64,000 nt of DNA from NCBI RefSeq assembly GCF_014256275.1, contig NZ_JACCFE010000002.1, forward strand, positions 6,274,001 through 6,338,000, given 5' to 3'. The notes under the pieces were generated by a model. It had not been told where the DNA came from. It searched no databases and saw nothing but the letters and a program-made list of their open reading frames with translations. The translations under genes and the position numbers were made by a program. Positions 1-8,110 of the stretch are shown in pieces. This stretch comes from Rhodococcus sp. 4CII (lineage in GTDB: Bacteria; Actinomycetota; Actinomycetes; Mycobacteriales; Mycobacteriaceae). How positions within the stretch are numbered: the stretch's first letter is position 1; each line of letters begins with the position of its first letter.

Positions 1-306
1 CGTGACCGGCGTCGGGTGGTCGGTATCGATCCCGACATACCGGTTGTCGACGCCGAGCCGGGCGAGTTCGTCGCGGACGTACCGGCCGAACGGGTCGTTG
101 CCGACGCCCGAGACGAGGGCGCTGCGGCAGCCGAGGCGGGCGGCGGCGACCGCGACGTTGGCCGCGCTTCCGCCGAGGAACTTGCCGAACGTCTCGACGT
201 GTTCGAGGCCGACTCCGGTCTGCAATGGGTAGATGTCCACACCGCAGCGCCCGATGGCAAGGACGTCCAATCCGTTCCGGTTGGGTTGCGTCTGGTTGGT
301 GGTCAA
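1..306 (-). CDS. iolC: PfkB-family sugar kinase, probably 5-dehydro-2-deoxygluconokinase (IolC), N-terminal part
   Basis: First 102 codons of a ribokinase-fold (PfkB) kinase; the rest lies beyond the window edge. The TTG start (304-306) follows a GGGAG ribosome site by six bases. The opening strand DVLAIGRCGVDIYP and the first PfkB signature region LGGSAANVAVAAARLG (about residues 44-59) are clear and read like IolC, which phosphorylates 2-deoxy-5-keto-gluconate in myo-inositol breakdown. The catalytic GAGD part is not in the window, so another PfkB sugar kinase cannot be excluded. It is transcribed away from the GntR regulator at 509-1246, and the shared intergenic region carries two operator-like repeats overlapping a good TTGACA -35 for this gene. 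That arrangement supports an inositol role (inference). Confidence 0.75.
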   Translation of the reverse strand, partial: MTTNQTQPNRNGLDVLAIGRCGVDIYPLQTGVGLEHVETFGKFLGGSAANVAVAAARLGCRSALVSGVGNDPFGRYVRDELARLGVDNRYVGIDTDHPTPVT

Positions 307-390
307 GGCTGACTCCCGAATAGGTCGTTGTGGGTGGTCTGCGCAGGGCGCCGAGGTCTGATTGAAACTGTGCTCCACATCACCGGCTCC

Positions 391-411
391 TGTCAAGACT
401 TTGTCCTGACA
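391..411. promoter_or_regulatory. Tandem GntR/IolR-type operators between iolC and gntR
   Basis: Two ten-base TGTC-NN-GAC(A/T) elements, TGTCAAGACT (391-400) and TGTCCTGACA (402-411), lie about one helical turn apart. The second fits every position of the IolR motif KGWCHTRACA that I recall from Corynebacterium glutamicum. The first contains TTGACA on the minus strand (391-396), a good -35 for iolC. A related copy sits at 2725-2734 before the ABC-transporter genes. Likely the binding sites of the adjacent GntR regulator (inference). Confidence 0.6.
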
Positions 412-508
412 TTATTACTTGAAGTCAATCTGGTGTTAGTGTTCGCATACACTGCCGGAAAGGTCGGCGACGGCGGACGTCGCCTGCGCACGAGGATCGG
501 AGTTTTCC

Positions 509-1246
509 GTGGGTGCACCACTCGCAGTCGAGCTCGACAGATCGAGCCCGGTTCCGCTGTATTTTCAGCTCGCGCAGACGATCGAGAACGCGATCATCGG
601 TGGGGAACTCGCCCCCGGCGACCGGTTCGAGAACGAGCTGGCGCTCGCCAAGCGCCTGAACCTGTCCCGCCCCACCACGCGGCGCGCCATCCAGGAACTC
701 GTCGACAAGGGCCTGCTCGTCCGCAAACGCGGCGTCGGAACGCAGGTCGTGCAGAGCGCCGTGCACCGGCCGGTCGAACTCACCAGTCTCTTCGACGACC
801 TCGCGCGGGCCGGGCAGAGCCCCACCACCAAACTTCTCGACTACCAGGTCGCCGTGCCTTCCGAGGACGTGGCCGCGGAACTCAACCTCCAGGCCGGCGC
901 CGAGGTCGCATCGATTCGCCGTCTCCGCAGCACCAACGGCGAACCCCTCGCACTGATGACCAACCACATCCCGGTCGACCTCGCCCCCGACCCCGAAGAG
1001 CTGGAGGCGCACGGCCTCTACCACGCGCTCCGGGCGCGGGGGGTGCACATCCGTCTCGCGCGGCAGCGCATCGGCGCGAAGGCGGCGACCAAGGCGGAGG
1101 CCTCCTTGCTCGACGAGAAGACCGGGGCGCCGCTGCTGACCATGAACCGGACCGCGTTCGACGACTCGGGAAGTGCCGTCGAGTTCGGCAGCCATTGCTA
1201 CCGCGCGTCGCGCTACTACTTCGACACCACCGTTGTCGATCGCTAG
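509..1246 (+). CDS. GntR/HutC-family transcriptional regulator (IolR-like)
   Basis: 245-residue regulator with an N-terminal winged helix-turn-helix (about residues 10-75, including LSRPTTRRAIQELVDKGLLV) and a C-terminal UTRA ligand-binding domain (about 95-235). This is the usual length and layout of the HutC subfamily. It starts at GTG 509. It lies divergent to the iolC-like kinase and upstream of an exporter and a sugar ABC importer. The same TGTC-NN-GACA dyad is found in its own promoter region and before the importer, so it probably represses both and is released by an inositol-derived ligand. Regulator class is seen in the sequence; the ligand and targets are inferred from neighbours and operators. 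Confidence 0.88.
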   Translation: MGAPLAVELDRSSPVPLYFQLAQTIENAIIGGELAPGDRFENELALAKRLNLSRPTTRRAIQELVDKGLLVRKRGVGTQVVQSAVHRPVELTSLFDDLARAGQSPTTKLLDYQVAVPSEDVAAELNLQAGAEVASIRRLRSTNGEPLALMTNHIPVDLAPDPEELEAHGLYHALRARGVHIRLARQRIGAKAATKAEASLLDEKTGAPLLTMNRTAFDDSGSAVEFGSHCYRASRYYFDTTVVDR

Positions 1247-2639
1247 GTCCGCGCGTCCGACCTCGTTTCCCCGGGGGATGGCCCTGCTGGTGGCAGGCGC
1301 CCTCTTCATGGAGATCCTCGACGCCACCATCATCACCCCGGCCGTCCCGCTGATCGCCGAGTCCTTCGGTGTCGACGCCGTCGACGTCAACGTCGCGATC
1401 TCCGCGTACCTGGTGACGGTCGCCGTCCTCATCCCCGCCAGCGGGTGGATGGCCGAACGGTTCGGCACCCGCCGCGTGTTCGTGACAGCCATCGCCGTCT
1501 TCACGCTGGCATCGATCGGGTGCGCTGCCAGTGCGTCGCTGCCGATGCTCGTCGCGATGCGGGTGCTCCAGGGCGTCGGTGGTGCCATGATGGTGCCCGT
1601 CGGGCGGCTGGCGGTGCTGCGGTCGAGCACGAAGGGTGACCTGGTCCGCGCGATCGCCCTGCTCACCTGGCCCGCGCTTGCGGCACCCGTCATCGCGCCC
1701 CTGCTCGGCGGTGCGATCGCCACGGTCGGCTCGTGGCGGTGGATCTTCGTCATCAACATTCCGATCGGCCTCCTCGGAATCCTGCTGTCGCTGAAGCTGG
1801 TTCACGGTTCGCGTGCGCCGTCGACGAGCAGGCTGGACTGGCGGGGACTCCTCGGGGTCGGGACGGGAATCGCCGCGGCCCTGATCGCGCTGGAGAGCAT
1901 CCGCGTGACGGGAACCGACTGGCGCCGGGTCGTGGTCGGGGGAGTGGTCGCGGTCGTCCTGCTCACGGCGTCCGCGGTGCATCTCCTCCGCGCTCGGAAT
2001 CCTCTCGTCGACTTCCGCGTCCTCCGTGTCCGGACGTTGCGGACCACCGTCACGGGAGGCTCGCTCTACCGCCTGACGGTGACTGCCGTGCCGTTCCTCC
2101 TGCCGCTCCAATTCCAACTCGGGTTCGGCTGGACGCCGTTTCTCGCGGGCCTGCTGGTCGCGGCGCTGTTCGCCGGCAACATTGCGGTCAAGCCCTGCAC
2201 GACACCGCTGATGCGGAGGTTCGGCATCCGGCCGATTCTGCTGGTCAACGCCCTGCTGTCCGTCGGCTGCTTCGGGTTGCTCGCCGCGTTGAGTGCATCG
2301 ACCCCCGTTCCCGTCATCGCCGCCGTCCTCTTCGTGAGCGGCGCCCTGCGGTCGGTCGGATTCACCGCCTACAACAGCCTCGCGTTCTCCGACGTCGATC
2401 GCGCCGACCTCACGCATGCCAACACTCTCAACGCCGCCGTCCAGGAACTGGCGGCCGGCCTCGGCATCGCGGTGGCGGCGCTCGCGCTCACTGTGTTCAC
2501 GCCGGTGGCGAGCGCGTCCGATCAGGGGTTCGGATCCGAATATTCCTGGGCCTTCGTCGTTCTGGGTGTCCTGATGTTCTGCACGGTGGTCGACACGCTG
2601 CGTCTGCCGCGTGACGCCGGGGCATCGGTCACGCGCTAG
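1233..2639 (+). CDS. MFS drug/metabolite transporter, DHA2 (EmrB/QacA) type
   Basis: Membrane transporter with MFS motifs in order: LDATIITPAVP (motif D1) in the first helix, GWMAERFGTRRVF (motif A) after helix 2, and LAAPVIAPLLGG (motif C, typical of proton antiporters) in helix 5. Length and helix count fit the 14-helix DHA2 group that exports drugs or metabolites by proton antiport. The start is uncertain: TTG 1233 overlaps the end of the regulator gene and adds an arginine-rich N-terminus, while ATG 1278 begins at helix 1 but has its G-rich sequence directly against the start codon. Overlap with gntR implies co-transcription; the substrate cannot be told from the sequence. Confidence 0.85.
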   Translation: MSIARSARPTSFPRGMALLVAGALFMEILDATIITPAVPLIAESFGVDAVDVNVAISAYLVTVAVLIPASGWMAERFGTRRVFVTAIAVFTLASIGCAASASLPMLVAMRVLQGVGGAMMVPVGRLAVLRSSTKGDLVRAIALLTWPALAAPVIAPLLGGAIATVGSWRWIFVINIPIGLLGILLSLKLVHGSRAPSTSRLDWRGLLGVGTGIAAALIALESIRVTGTDWRRVVVGGVVAVVLLTASAVHLLRARNPLVDFRVLRVRTLRTTVTGGSLYRLTVTAVPFLLPLQFQLGFGWTPFLAGLLVAALFAGNIAVKPCTTPLMRRFGIRPILLVNALLSVGCFGLLAALSASTPVPVIAAVLFVSGALRSVGFTAYNSLAFSDVDRADLTHANTLNAAVQELAAGLGIAVAALALTVFTPVASASDQGFGSEYSWAFVVLGVLMFCTVVDTLRLPRDAGASVTR

Positions 2640-2724
2640 CAGCGCCTCGCACGTCCGTCCGTCGGCTCGATTTCCGGGACCGCGATCGTGACCCGTCGTC
2701 AGCTCGTTTGATATGTGGTCCTAA

Positions 2725-2734
2725 TGTCCAGACA
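2725..2734. promoter_or_regulatory. Second GntR/IolR-type operator, before the ABC importer
   Basis: TGTCCAGACA is a TGTC-NN-GACA dyad. Read on the minus strand, the surrounding 20 bases share 15 positions with the site at 399-418. It ends five bases before the -35 box of the ABC-transporter promoter, where a repressor could block RNA polymerase. Confidence 0.5.
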
Positions 2735-2739
2735 AACTA

Positions 2740-2768
2740 TTGACTTTCGGGTGTGACGCGTATTACAT
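2740..2768 (+). promoter_or_regulatory. Promoter of the sugar/inositol ABC importer
   Basis: TTGACT (2740-2745), a 17-base spacer and TTACAT (2763-2768) form a near-consensus housekeeping promoter 58 bases before the binding-protein start. Bases 2640-2825 hold only this promoter and the operator. Confidence 0.6.
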
Positions 2769-2825
2769 CTAAGGCACACGGCCAAGACGTCAACGGGCCG
2801 TTCGTCCCCCCGAGAGGAAAAGCAG

Positions 2826-3824
2826 ATGAACTTCCCAAACCGGCGTCGTGCGGTAGTGCTGGCATGCGCGAGCGCCCTGGTGGTGAGCCTCGCGGCGTGC
2901 TCGAGCACCGGTGGCAAGCCGGACAGCAGTGGGTCCGGGATCGGTGCGGGTAGCGCCGACACCCCGCGCATCACCATCGCGATGGTCACCCACGCGGCAC
3001 CGGGCGACACCTTCTGGGACCTGATCCGCACGGGCGCGCAGGACGCCGCGGACAAGGACAACGTCGAACTGAAGTACTCATCCGATCCGCAGGCCCCCAA
3101 CCAGGCCAACCTCGTGCAGACCGCCATCGACTCCAAGGTCGACGGACTCGCCCTCACCCTCGCCACCCCCGAGGCGATGGCGCCCGCGGTCAAGAGCGCG
3201 CAGGACGCCGGTATCCCGATCTCCGCGTTCAACGCCGGGTACGGCGCCTGGAAGGACATGGGCGTCGCCCAGTACTTCGGGCAGGACGAGACCATCGCCG
3301 GCCAGGCCGCAGGGAACCGGCTGAACGACGACGGCGCCAAGCACGTCATCTGCGTCATCCAGCAGCAGGGACAGATTCAGCTCGAATCCCGTTGCGCCGG
3401 TGTCAAGCAGACCTTCCGCGGCACCTTCGAGACGCTCAACGTGAACGGTGAGGACATGCCGTCGGTGAACTCGACGATCGCCGCCAAACTCCAGCAGGAT
3501 CCGTCCATCGACGGCGTACTCACGCTGGGCGCCCCGATCGCCCTCACCGCCGTCCAGTCCGTCGGGAACGCGGGTAGCCCGGCCAAGGTCTTCACGTTCG
3601 ACACCAACGCCGCACTCGTCGACGCCATCTCCGACGGCAGTGTGCAGTGGGCGATCGACCAGCAGCCGTACCTGCAGGGCTACCTGGCCATCGACTCGCT
3701 GTGGCTGTACCTGAACAACGGGAACGTCATCGGGGGCGGCGGGCCCACGCTGACCGGGCCGTCGTTCATCGACAAGACCAACATCGACAAGGTCGCCGAG
3801 TACGCCAAGGCCGGAACCCGCTGA
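2826..3824 (+). CDS. Sugar/inositol ABC transporter substrate-binding lipoprotein
   Basis: 332-residue extracytoplasmic binding protein. It has a basic N-terminus (NRRR), a hydrophobic segment and the lipobox LAAC with the lipidated cysteine at residue 25, followed by a Gly/Ser-rich linker. The mature part has the type I periplasmic-binding-protein fold used for pentoses, hexoses and inositol, with features such as ITIAMVTHAAPGDTFWD and the ligand-loop segment VFTFDTNAALVDAI. ATG 2826 follows GAGGAAAAGCAG. It is the first gene of a three-gene importer operon (permease 33 bases downstream, then ATPase). Substrate identity (inositol or a related sugar) is inferred from the adjacent iolC-like gene and the shared operator. 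Confidence 0.88.
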   Translation: MNFPNRRRAVVLACASALVVSLAACSSTGGKPDSSGSGIGAGSADTPRITIAMVTHAAPGDTFWDLIRTGAQDAADKDNVELKYSSDPQAPNQANLVQTAIDSKVDGLALTLATPEAMAPAVKSAQDAGIPISAFNAGYGAWKDMGVAQYFGQDETIAGQAAGNRLNDDGAKHVICVIQQQGQIQLESRCAGVKQTFRGTFETLNVNGEDMPSVNSTIAAKLQQDPSIDGVLTLGAPIALTAVQSVGNAGSPAKVFTFDTNAALVDAISDGSVQWAIDQQPYLQGYLAIDSLWLYLNNGNVIGGGGPTLTGPSFIDKTNIDKVAEYAKAGTR

Positions 3825-3857
3825 GCACGGCACTGCCGGCGTAACGGAAGGAAAGTC

Positions 3858-4916
3858 ATGTCCACACAGCAAGATCTGGACCTTGCCAGTCACAAGGTCG
3901 TCACCGACGAACGGGTGAAGGAGCAAAAACGCCTGCAGCGGCTGCTCGTCCGCCCGGAAGTCGGGTCCCTGTTCGGTGCGATCGCCATCTTCATCTTCTT
4001 CATGATCGTCGCACCCCCGTTCCGCAGCCCCGAAGCCCTGGCCACCGTGCTCTACGCCAGCTCCACCATCGGGATCATGGCCTGCGCGGTCGCACTGCTG
4101 ATGATCGGCGGCGAATTCGACCTCTCCGCCGGCGTCGCCGTCACCACCAGTTCCCTCGCCGCGTCGATGATCGCCTACAACCTGCACCTGAACCTGTGGG
4201 CCGGGGCGGCGCTCGCGCTGGTCGTCTCGCTCGCGGTCGGGTTCTTCAACGGCTACCTGGTGATGAAGACGAAAATCCCCAGCTTCCTGATCACCCTGAG
4301 CTCATTCCTGATGCTCACCGGCATCAACCTGGCGGTCACCAAACTGATCACCGGTCAGGTCGCCACCCCCAGCGTCTCCGACATGCAGGGCTTCGACTCC
4401 GCCAAGAAGGTGTTCGCGTCCTCGTTCGTCGTCGGCGGCGTGTCCATTCGGATCACCGTGGTGTGGTGGCTGCTGTTCACCGCCATCGCCACCTGGGTGC
4501 TGTTCAAGACCCGGATCGGGAACTGGATCTTCGCCGTCGGCGGCAACCAGGACTCCGCCCGCGCGATCGGTGTCCCGGTCACCAAGGTCAAGATCGGGTT
4601 GTTCATGACCGTCGGGTTCGCCGCCTGGTTCGTCGGCATGCACCTGCTGTTCTCGTTCAACACGGTCCAGTCGGGTCAGGGTATCGGCAACGAGTTCCTC
4701 TACATCATCGCCGCGGTCATCGGCGGCTGCCTGCTCACCGGCGGCTACGGCACCGCGATCGGCGCCGCGATCGGCGCGTTCATTTTCGGCATGACGAACC
4801 AGGGCATCGTCTACGCCGGCTGGAACCCGGACTGGTTCAAGTTCTTCCTCGGCGCGATGCTGCTGTTCGCCGTCATCGCCAACAACGCCTTCCGCAACTA
4901 CGCCGCCAAGAGGTGA
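3858..4916 (+). CDS. Sugar/inositol ABC transporter permease
   Basis: 352-residue integral membrane protein of the BPD_transp_2 group (RbsC/FrcB-like). It has a charged cytoplasmic N-terminus of about 40 residues, then about ten hydrophobic helices. The segment IGGEFDLSAGVAVTTSSLAA is the conserved RbsC-like motif after helix 2-3, and GNWIFAVGGNQDSARAIGV is the cytoplasmic loop that contacts the ATPase. ATG 3858 follows GGAAGGAAAG. It lies between the binding protein and the ATPase with short gaps, so the three are one operon. It should form the homodimeric membrane pore of the importer. Confidence 0.9.
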   Translation: MSTQQDLDLASHKVVTDERVKEQKRLQRLLVRPEVGSLFGAIAIFIFFMIVAPPFRSPEALATVLYASSTIGIMACAVALLMIGGEFDLSAGVAVTTSSLAASMIAYNLHLNLWAGAALALVVSLAVGFFNGYLVMKTKIPSFLITLSSFLMLTGINLAVTKLITGQVATPSVSDMQGFDSAKKVFASSFVVGGVSIRITVVWWLLFTAIATWVLFKTRIGNWIFAVGGNQDSARAIGVPVTKVKIGLFMTVGFAAWFVGMHLLFSFNTVQSGQGIGNEFLYIIAAVIGGCLLTGGYGTAIGAAIGAFIFGMTNQGIVYAGWNPDWFKFFLGAMLLFAVIANNAFRNYAAKR

Positions 4917-4920
4917 CCGC

Positions 4921-5736
4921 ATGAGTACCATCGAACAGATGCCCGTCGATACCGAACCCGGTGGTGGAGGCAAGATCCCGCTCATCGAGCTCAAACACGT
5001 CGGCAAGCAGTACGGCAACATCATCGCCCTCGAGGACATCAACCTGCGGGTGCGGGCCGGCGAGGTCACCGGTGTGCTCGGCGACAACGGCGCAGGCAAA
5101 TCCACCCTGATCAAGATCATCGCCGGCCTGCACCAGCAGAGCTCGGGTGAGCTGCTCGTCGACGGCGAATCCATCACGTTCGACTCCCCGAAGGAGGCCC
5201 TGTCCAAGGGCATCGCCACCGTCTACCAGGATCTCGCCGTGGTGTCGCTGATGCCGGTGTGGCGGAACTTCTTCCTCGGGCAGGAACTGCGGAAGGGGCC
5301 GCTGAAGTCCCTCGACGCCAACGCGATGCGGGCCACCACCAAATCGGAACTGTCGAAGATGGGCATCGACCTGCCCGACGTCGACGCCCCCATCGGGTCG
5401 CTGTCCGGTGGTCAGCGCCAATGCGTGGCGATCGCCCGGGCGATCTTCTTCGGCGCCCGGGTACTGATCCTCGACGAGCCCACCGCCGCCCTGGGCGTCA
5501 AGCAGTCCGGGATGGTGCTGCGCTACATCTCCGCGGCCAAGGAACAAGGGTTCGGGGTCGTGTTCATCACCCACAACCCGCACCACGCGTACATGGTCGG
5601 CGACCACTTCGTGCTCCTCAACCGCGGCCGCCAGAAGCTGGACTGCACCTACGACGAGATCAGCCTCGAAGAACTCACCCAGCAGATGGCCGGCGGCGAC
5701 GAACTCGAAGCCCTCACCCACGAATTGCGGCGTTAG
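4921..5736 (+). CDS. Sugar/inositol ABC transporter ATP-binding protein
   Basis: 271-residue cytoplasmic ATPase with Walker A GDNGAGKS (residues 54-61), a Q-loop VYQD near 102, signature LSGGQRQ near 160, Walker B VLILDEPTAALG shortly after, and the switch histidine in FITHN. Most RbsA-type sugar ATPases carry two nucleotide domains (about 500 residues). This one has a single domain, as in fructose importer FrcA, so it should act as a homodimer. ATG 4921 lies four bases after the permease stop. The gene is followed by a strong hairpin terminator. Confidence 0.9.
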   Translation: MSTIEQMPVDTEPGGGGKIPLIELKHVGKQYGNIIALEDINLRVRAGEVTGVLGDNGAGKSTLIKIIAGLHQQSSGELLVDGESITFDSPKEALSKGIATVYQDLAVVSLMPVWRNFFLGQELRKGPLKSLDANAMRATTKSELSKMGIDLPDVDAPIGSLSGGQRQCVAIARAIFFGARVLILDEPTAALGVKQSGMVLRYISAAKEQGFGVVFITHNPHHAYMVGDHFVLLNRGRQKLDCTYDEISLEELTQQMAGGDELEALTHELRR

Positions 5737-5746
5737 GAACCGACAG

Positions 5747-5782
5747 AACGATGCGCCCGGCACGAGTGCCGGGCGCATCGTT
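5747..5782. terminator. Bidirectional hairpin terminator
   Basis: A perfect 17-base inverted repeat (5747-5763 and 5766-5782, arms beginning AACGATGCGCCCGG) separated by two bases lies between the convergent ATPase and MHS transporter genes. The terminal AA/TT pairs suit termination in both directions. Confidence 0.8.
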
Positions 5783-5797
5783 CGTCTCTCGGGAAGA

Positions 5798-7198
5798 TCA
5801 GACCTTCGCCTTCGCTTTCGCCCGAGCGAGCGCGACGTCCTCCTTGTCGAGGTCGAGCAGCGGGGTGCGGGAGTTCTCCTTGGCGGTGGAGGCGGACACC
5901 GCGGCGATGAGCGCGCAGACGGCGGTGAAGATCGCCACGGGCACCCAGTTCTTGGGGTCGCCGCCGCGGAGGGCCTGGGCGATGGTGGGCGCGAACCCGG
6001 CGAGAGCGAATCCGAGCTGCGTGCCGATCGCCATGCCGGAGTACCGAACCCGCGACGAGAACATCTCGGCGTAGAACGCGGGCCAGATTGCATTGGTTCC
6101 GGCGTAGACGCCGCCCATCAGCAGAATGCCGGCCAGGAAGATCAGCGTGACGTTGCCGGTGCCGATGGCCGAGAAGTACAGGAAGATCCCGGCGGCCGAG
6201 CCGATCGCGCCGCCGATGAACACCGGCTTGCGGCCGATGCGGTCGGACAGCATCCCGAGGAGCGGCTGGGACACCAGGGCGACGGCGTTGGCGGCGATCG
6301 CGACCCACAGCATGGTGGTGCGGCTCATCCCGATCTCCGGGGTGGTGGCGTAGGCGAGGCCGAACACGGAGAACACGGTGCTGACGACGGCGATGAAGGC
6401 GCAGAACACGACGCGCAGAACGTCGCGCCAGTGCGTGCGGAAGAGATCGACGACGGGTAGCGGGGCGGGGGCCTCGTCCAGGGCCTCCTTGTTGGCGATG
6501 AAGATCTCGGGCTCTTCGAGCTTGCGCCGCACGATGTACGCGACGACGAGGACGAGGAGGCTGCACCAGAACGGGACGCGCCAGCCCCAGCTGTAGAGGG
6601 TCTCGTCGGGCAGTGCCGCGACGGGGATGAACGCGAGGCTGGCGACGATGAAGCCGGCCTGGGTGCCGGTGAGCGTCCAGCTGCAGAAGAAGCCGCGCCG
6701 GTGGGCGGGGGAGTGCTCGAGGGTGAGCGATCCCGCACCCGACTGTTCGCCGGCCGCCGAGACGCCCTGGCAGATGCGCAGGAGCACCAGAAGCGCCGGG
6801 CCGACCATCCCGGCCTGTTCGGACGACGGGAGACAGCCGATCAGGAAGGTGACGACGCCCATGAGCACCAGGCAGAACATCATCACCTTCTTGCGTCCGG
6901 CGCGGTCGCCGAAGTGCCCGACGAACACGGCGCCGACGGGGCGGGCGATGTAGGAGATGCCGAAGGTGGCCAGCGACAGCAGCAGCGGATTCTTCGATCC
7001 TTCGAAGAACACGTGCGGGAACACCAGCGCGGCAGCCGAGGCGAAAATGTAGAAGTCGTAGTACTCGAGCAGGCTGCCGAAGAAGGCGGCCTTCGCGGCC
7101 TTCTTCGCGTTGGTCGGATCGGCGTTGGGGTCGACGGGGGAGCGGCCGTTGCCGTCACCGTTTCGACCGGAGACTCCGGTGCCGTAGTCGATGGTCAT
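5798..7198 (-). CDS. MHS-family metabolite:proton symporter (shikimate/quinate type suspected)
   Basis: 466-residue MFS transporter of the metabolite:H+ symporter family. It has a polar N-terminus of about 40 residues, then KAAFFGSLLEYYDFYIFA (the MHS helix-1 signature), GHFGDRAGRKKVM (motif A), the helix-4 segment RICQGVSAAGEQSGA, and a second motif-A copy SDRIGRKPVF. Twelve helices are expected. ATG at 7196-7198 follows AGGAGT. It lies beside a TetR regulator and a quinate/shikimate dehydrogenase-like gene, so import of shikimate, quinate or a related hydroaromatic acid is likely (inference). Family assignment is firm; substrate is not. Confidence 0.87.
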   Translation of the reverse strand: MTIDYGTGVSGRNGDGNGRSPVDPNADPTNAKKAAKAAFFGSLLEYYDFYIFASAAALVFPHVFFEGSKNPLLLSLATFGISYIARPVGAVFVGHFGDRAGRKKVMMFCLVLMGVVTFLIGCLPSSEQAGMVGPALLVLLRICQGVSAAGEQSGAGSLTLEHSPAHRRGFFCSWTLTGTQAGFIVASLAFIPVAALPDETLYSWGWRVPFWCSLLVLVVAYIVRRKLEEPEIFIANKEALDEAPAPLPVVDLFRTHWRDVLRVVFCAFIAVVSTVFSVFGLAYATTPEIGMSRTTMLWVAIAANAVALVSQPLLGMLSDRIGRKPVFIGGAIGSAAGIFLYFSAIGTGNVTLIFLAGILLMGGVYAGTNAIWPAFYAEMFSSRVRYSGMAIGTQLGFALAGFAPTIAQALRGGDPKNWVPVAIFTAVCALIAAVSASTAKENSRTPLLDLDKEDVALARAKAKAKV

Positions 7199-7321
7199 CG
7201 ATACTCCTGGGGAGCGAGGAATGTGAACACTGGCGGCTCGAAATGAGCAGGTGTTCGTAGGTCGTGTAAGCAAGGTAACCCAGGTCACAGCCTCACGTCA
7301 ATAATGGTCGAAATAGTTAGT

Positions 7322-7999
7322 TCATACTTTTCCGGGCTGCTGCAGGTAGGCCAGGACGACGTCGCCGATCATCGCGCGCAGGTGGGGACGGTTCTCCGCG
7401 CCGGTCAGATCCCAGTCGAACAGCGCCTTGAACGTGTACCGATTCGCCACCCGGAAGACGCAGTACGAGCTGATGAGCATGTGGATGTCCAGCGCCGTCG
7501 TGTCGGTGCGGAAGATGCCCGCCTCCTGTCCTCGCTGGAGAATCCGCTCGAGCGTGCGGATCGCCGGCGCCTGCGTCTCGGGAAGCCCCTCGGCCTGGAC
7601 GAGGTTGACGCCCCGATTCGTGTTCTCGATCGCGACCAGTCGGATGAAGTCCGGGTGCGCCTCGTGATGGTCGAACGTCAGCTCGGCCAGCGCGCGGATC
7701 GCCTCGGTCGGTTCGAGGTGGTCGACGTCGAGCTGGGACTCCTCGTATCGGATCTCCTCATAGGCGCGCTGCAGAACCGCCCGGTACAGGCCGTCCTTGT
7801 CGCCGAAGTAGTAGTAGAGCATCCGCTTCGTGGTTGCGGTCTTGGCCGCGATCTCGTCGATGCGCGCCCCGGTCAGGCCCTTGTCGGCGAACTCCGTCAT
7901 CGCCACCCGCAGGATGTTCTCCCGCGTCTTCTCGGGATTGCGCGTCCGTTTGACCGTCTCCTTCTCGGAGGTGGCGCCCGTCGTCTCGCTTCGTGTCAT
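7322..7999 (-). CDS. TetR-family transcriptional regulator
   Basis: 225-residue TetR regulator. The helix-turn-helix lies at about residues 25-72 (ILRVAMTEFADKGLTGARID, then TTKRMLYYYFGDKDGLY). A C-terminal ligand domain follows. It is divergent from the quinate/shikimate dehydrogenase-like gene and upstream of the MHS transporter on its own strand. Half-sites AACT/AGTT occur in the divergent promoter (8060-8083) and again beside its own stop codon in front of the transporter gene (AGTTAGTT at 7315-7322). It probably controls hydroaromatic acid uptake and oxidation (inference). Confidence 0.9.
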   Translation of the reverse strand: MTRSETTGATSEKETVKRTRNPEKTRENILRVAMTEFADKGLTGARIDEIAAKTATTKRMLYYYFGDKDGLYRAVLQRAYEEIRYEESQLDVDHLEPTEAIRALAELTFDHHEAHPDFIRLVAIENTNRGVNLVQAEGLPETQAPAIRTLERILQRGQEAGIFRTDTTALDIHMLISSYCVFRVANRYTFKALFDWDLTGAENRPHLRAMIGDVVLAYLQQPGKV

Positions 8000-8052
8000 C
8001 GGTGGATCTCCTGCCTGTGCGTGTCTTCCGCGCGGTATGGAGGTATGCTACC

Positions 8053-8083
8053 GTGACATAACTCACTAGATAGTTAATTAACT
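8053..8083. promoter_or_regulatory. TetR operator and divergent promoter region
   Basis: An imperfect palindrome AACTCACT-AGATAGTT (8060-8075, 6 of 8 positions symmetric) overlaps a perfect 12-base palindrome AGTTAATTAACT (8072-8083). A possible promoter for the dehydrogenase gene is GTGACA (8053-8058), 17 bases, AATTAA (8076-8081), so a bound TetR would cover the spacer and -10. This AT-rich patch stands out in a GC-rich region. Confidence 0.5.
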
Positions 8084-8110
8084 TGAAGCCCCCTCCCGGA
8101 AGTGACCGCC

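Noticed and set aside
7199..7321. Possible riboswitch before the MHS transporter
   Set aside because: The 123-base gap shows only a ribosome site and AGTT half-sites, with no conserved structured elements.
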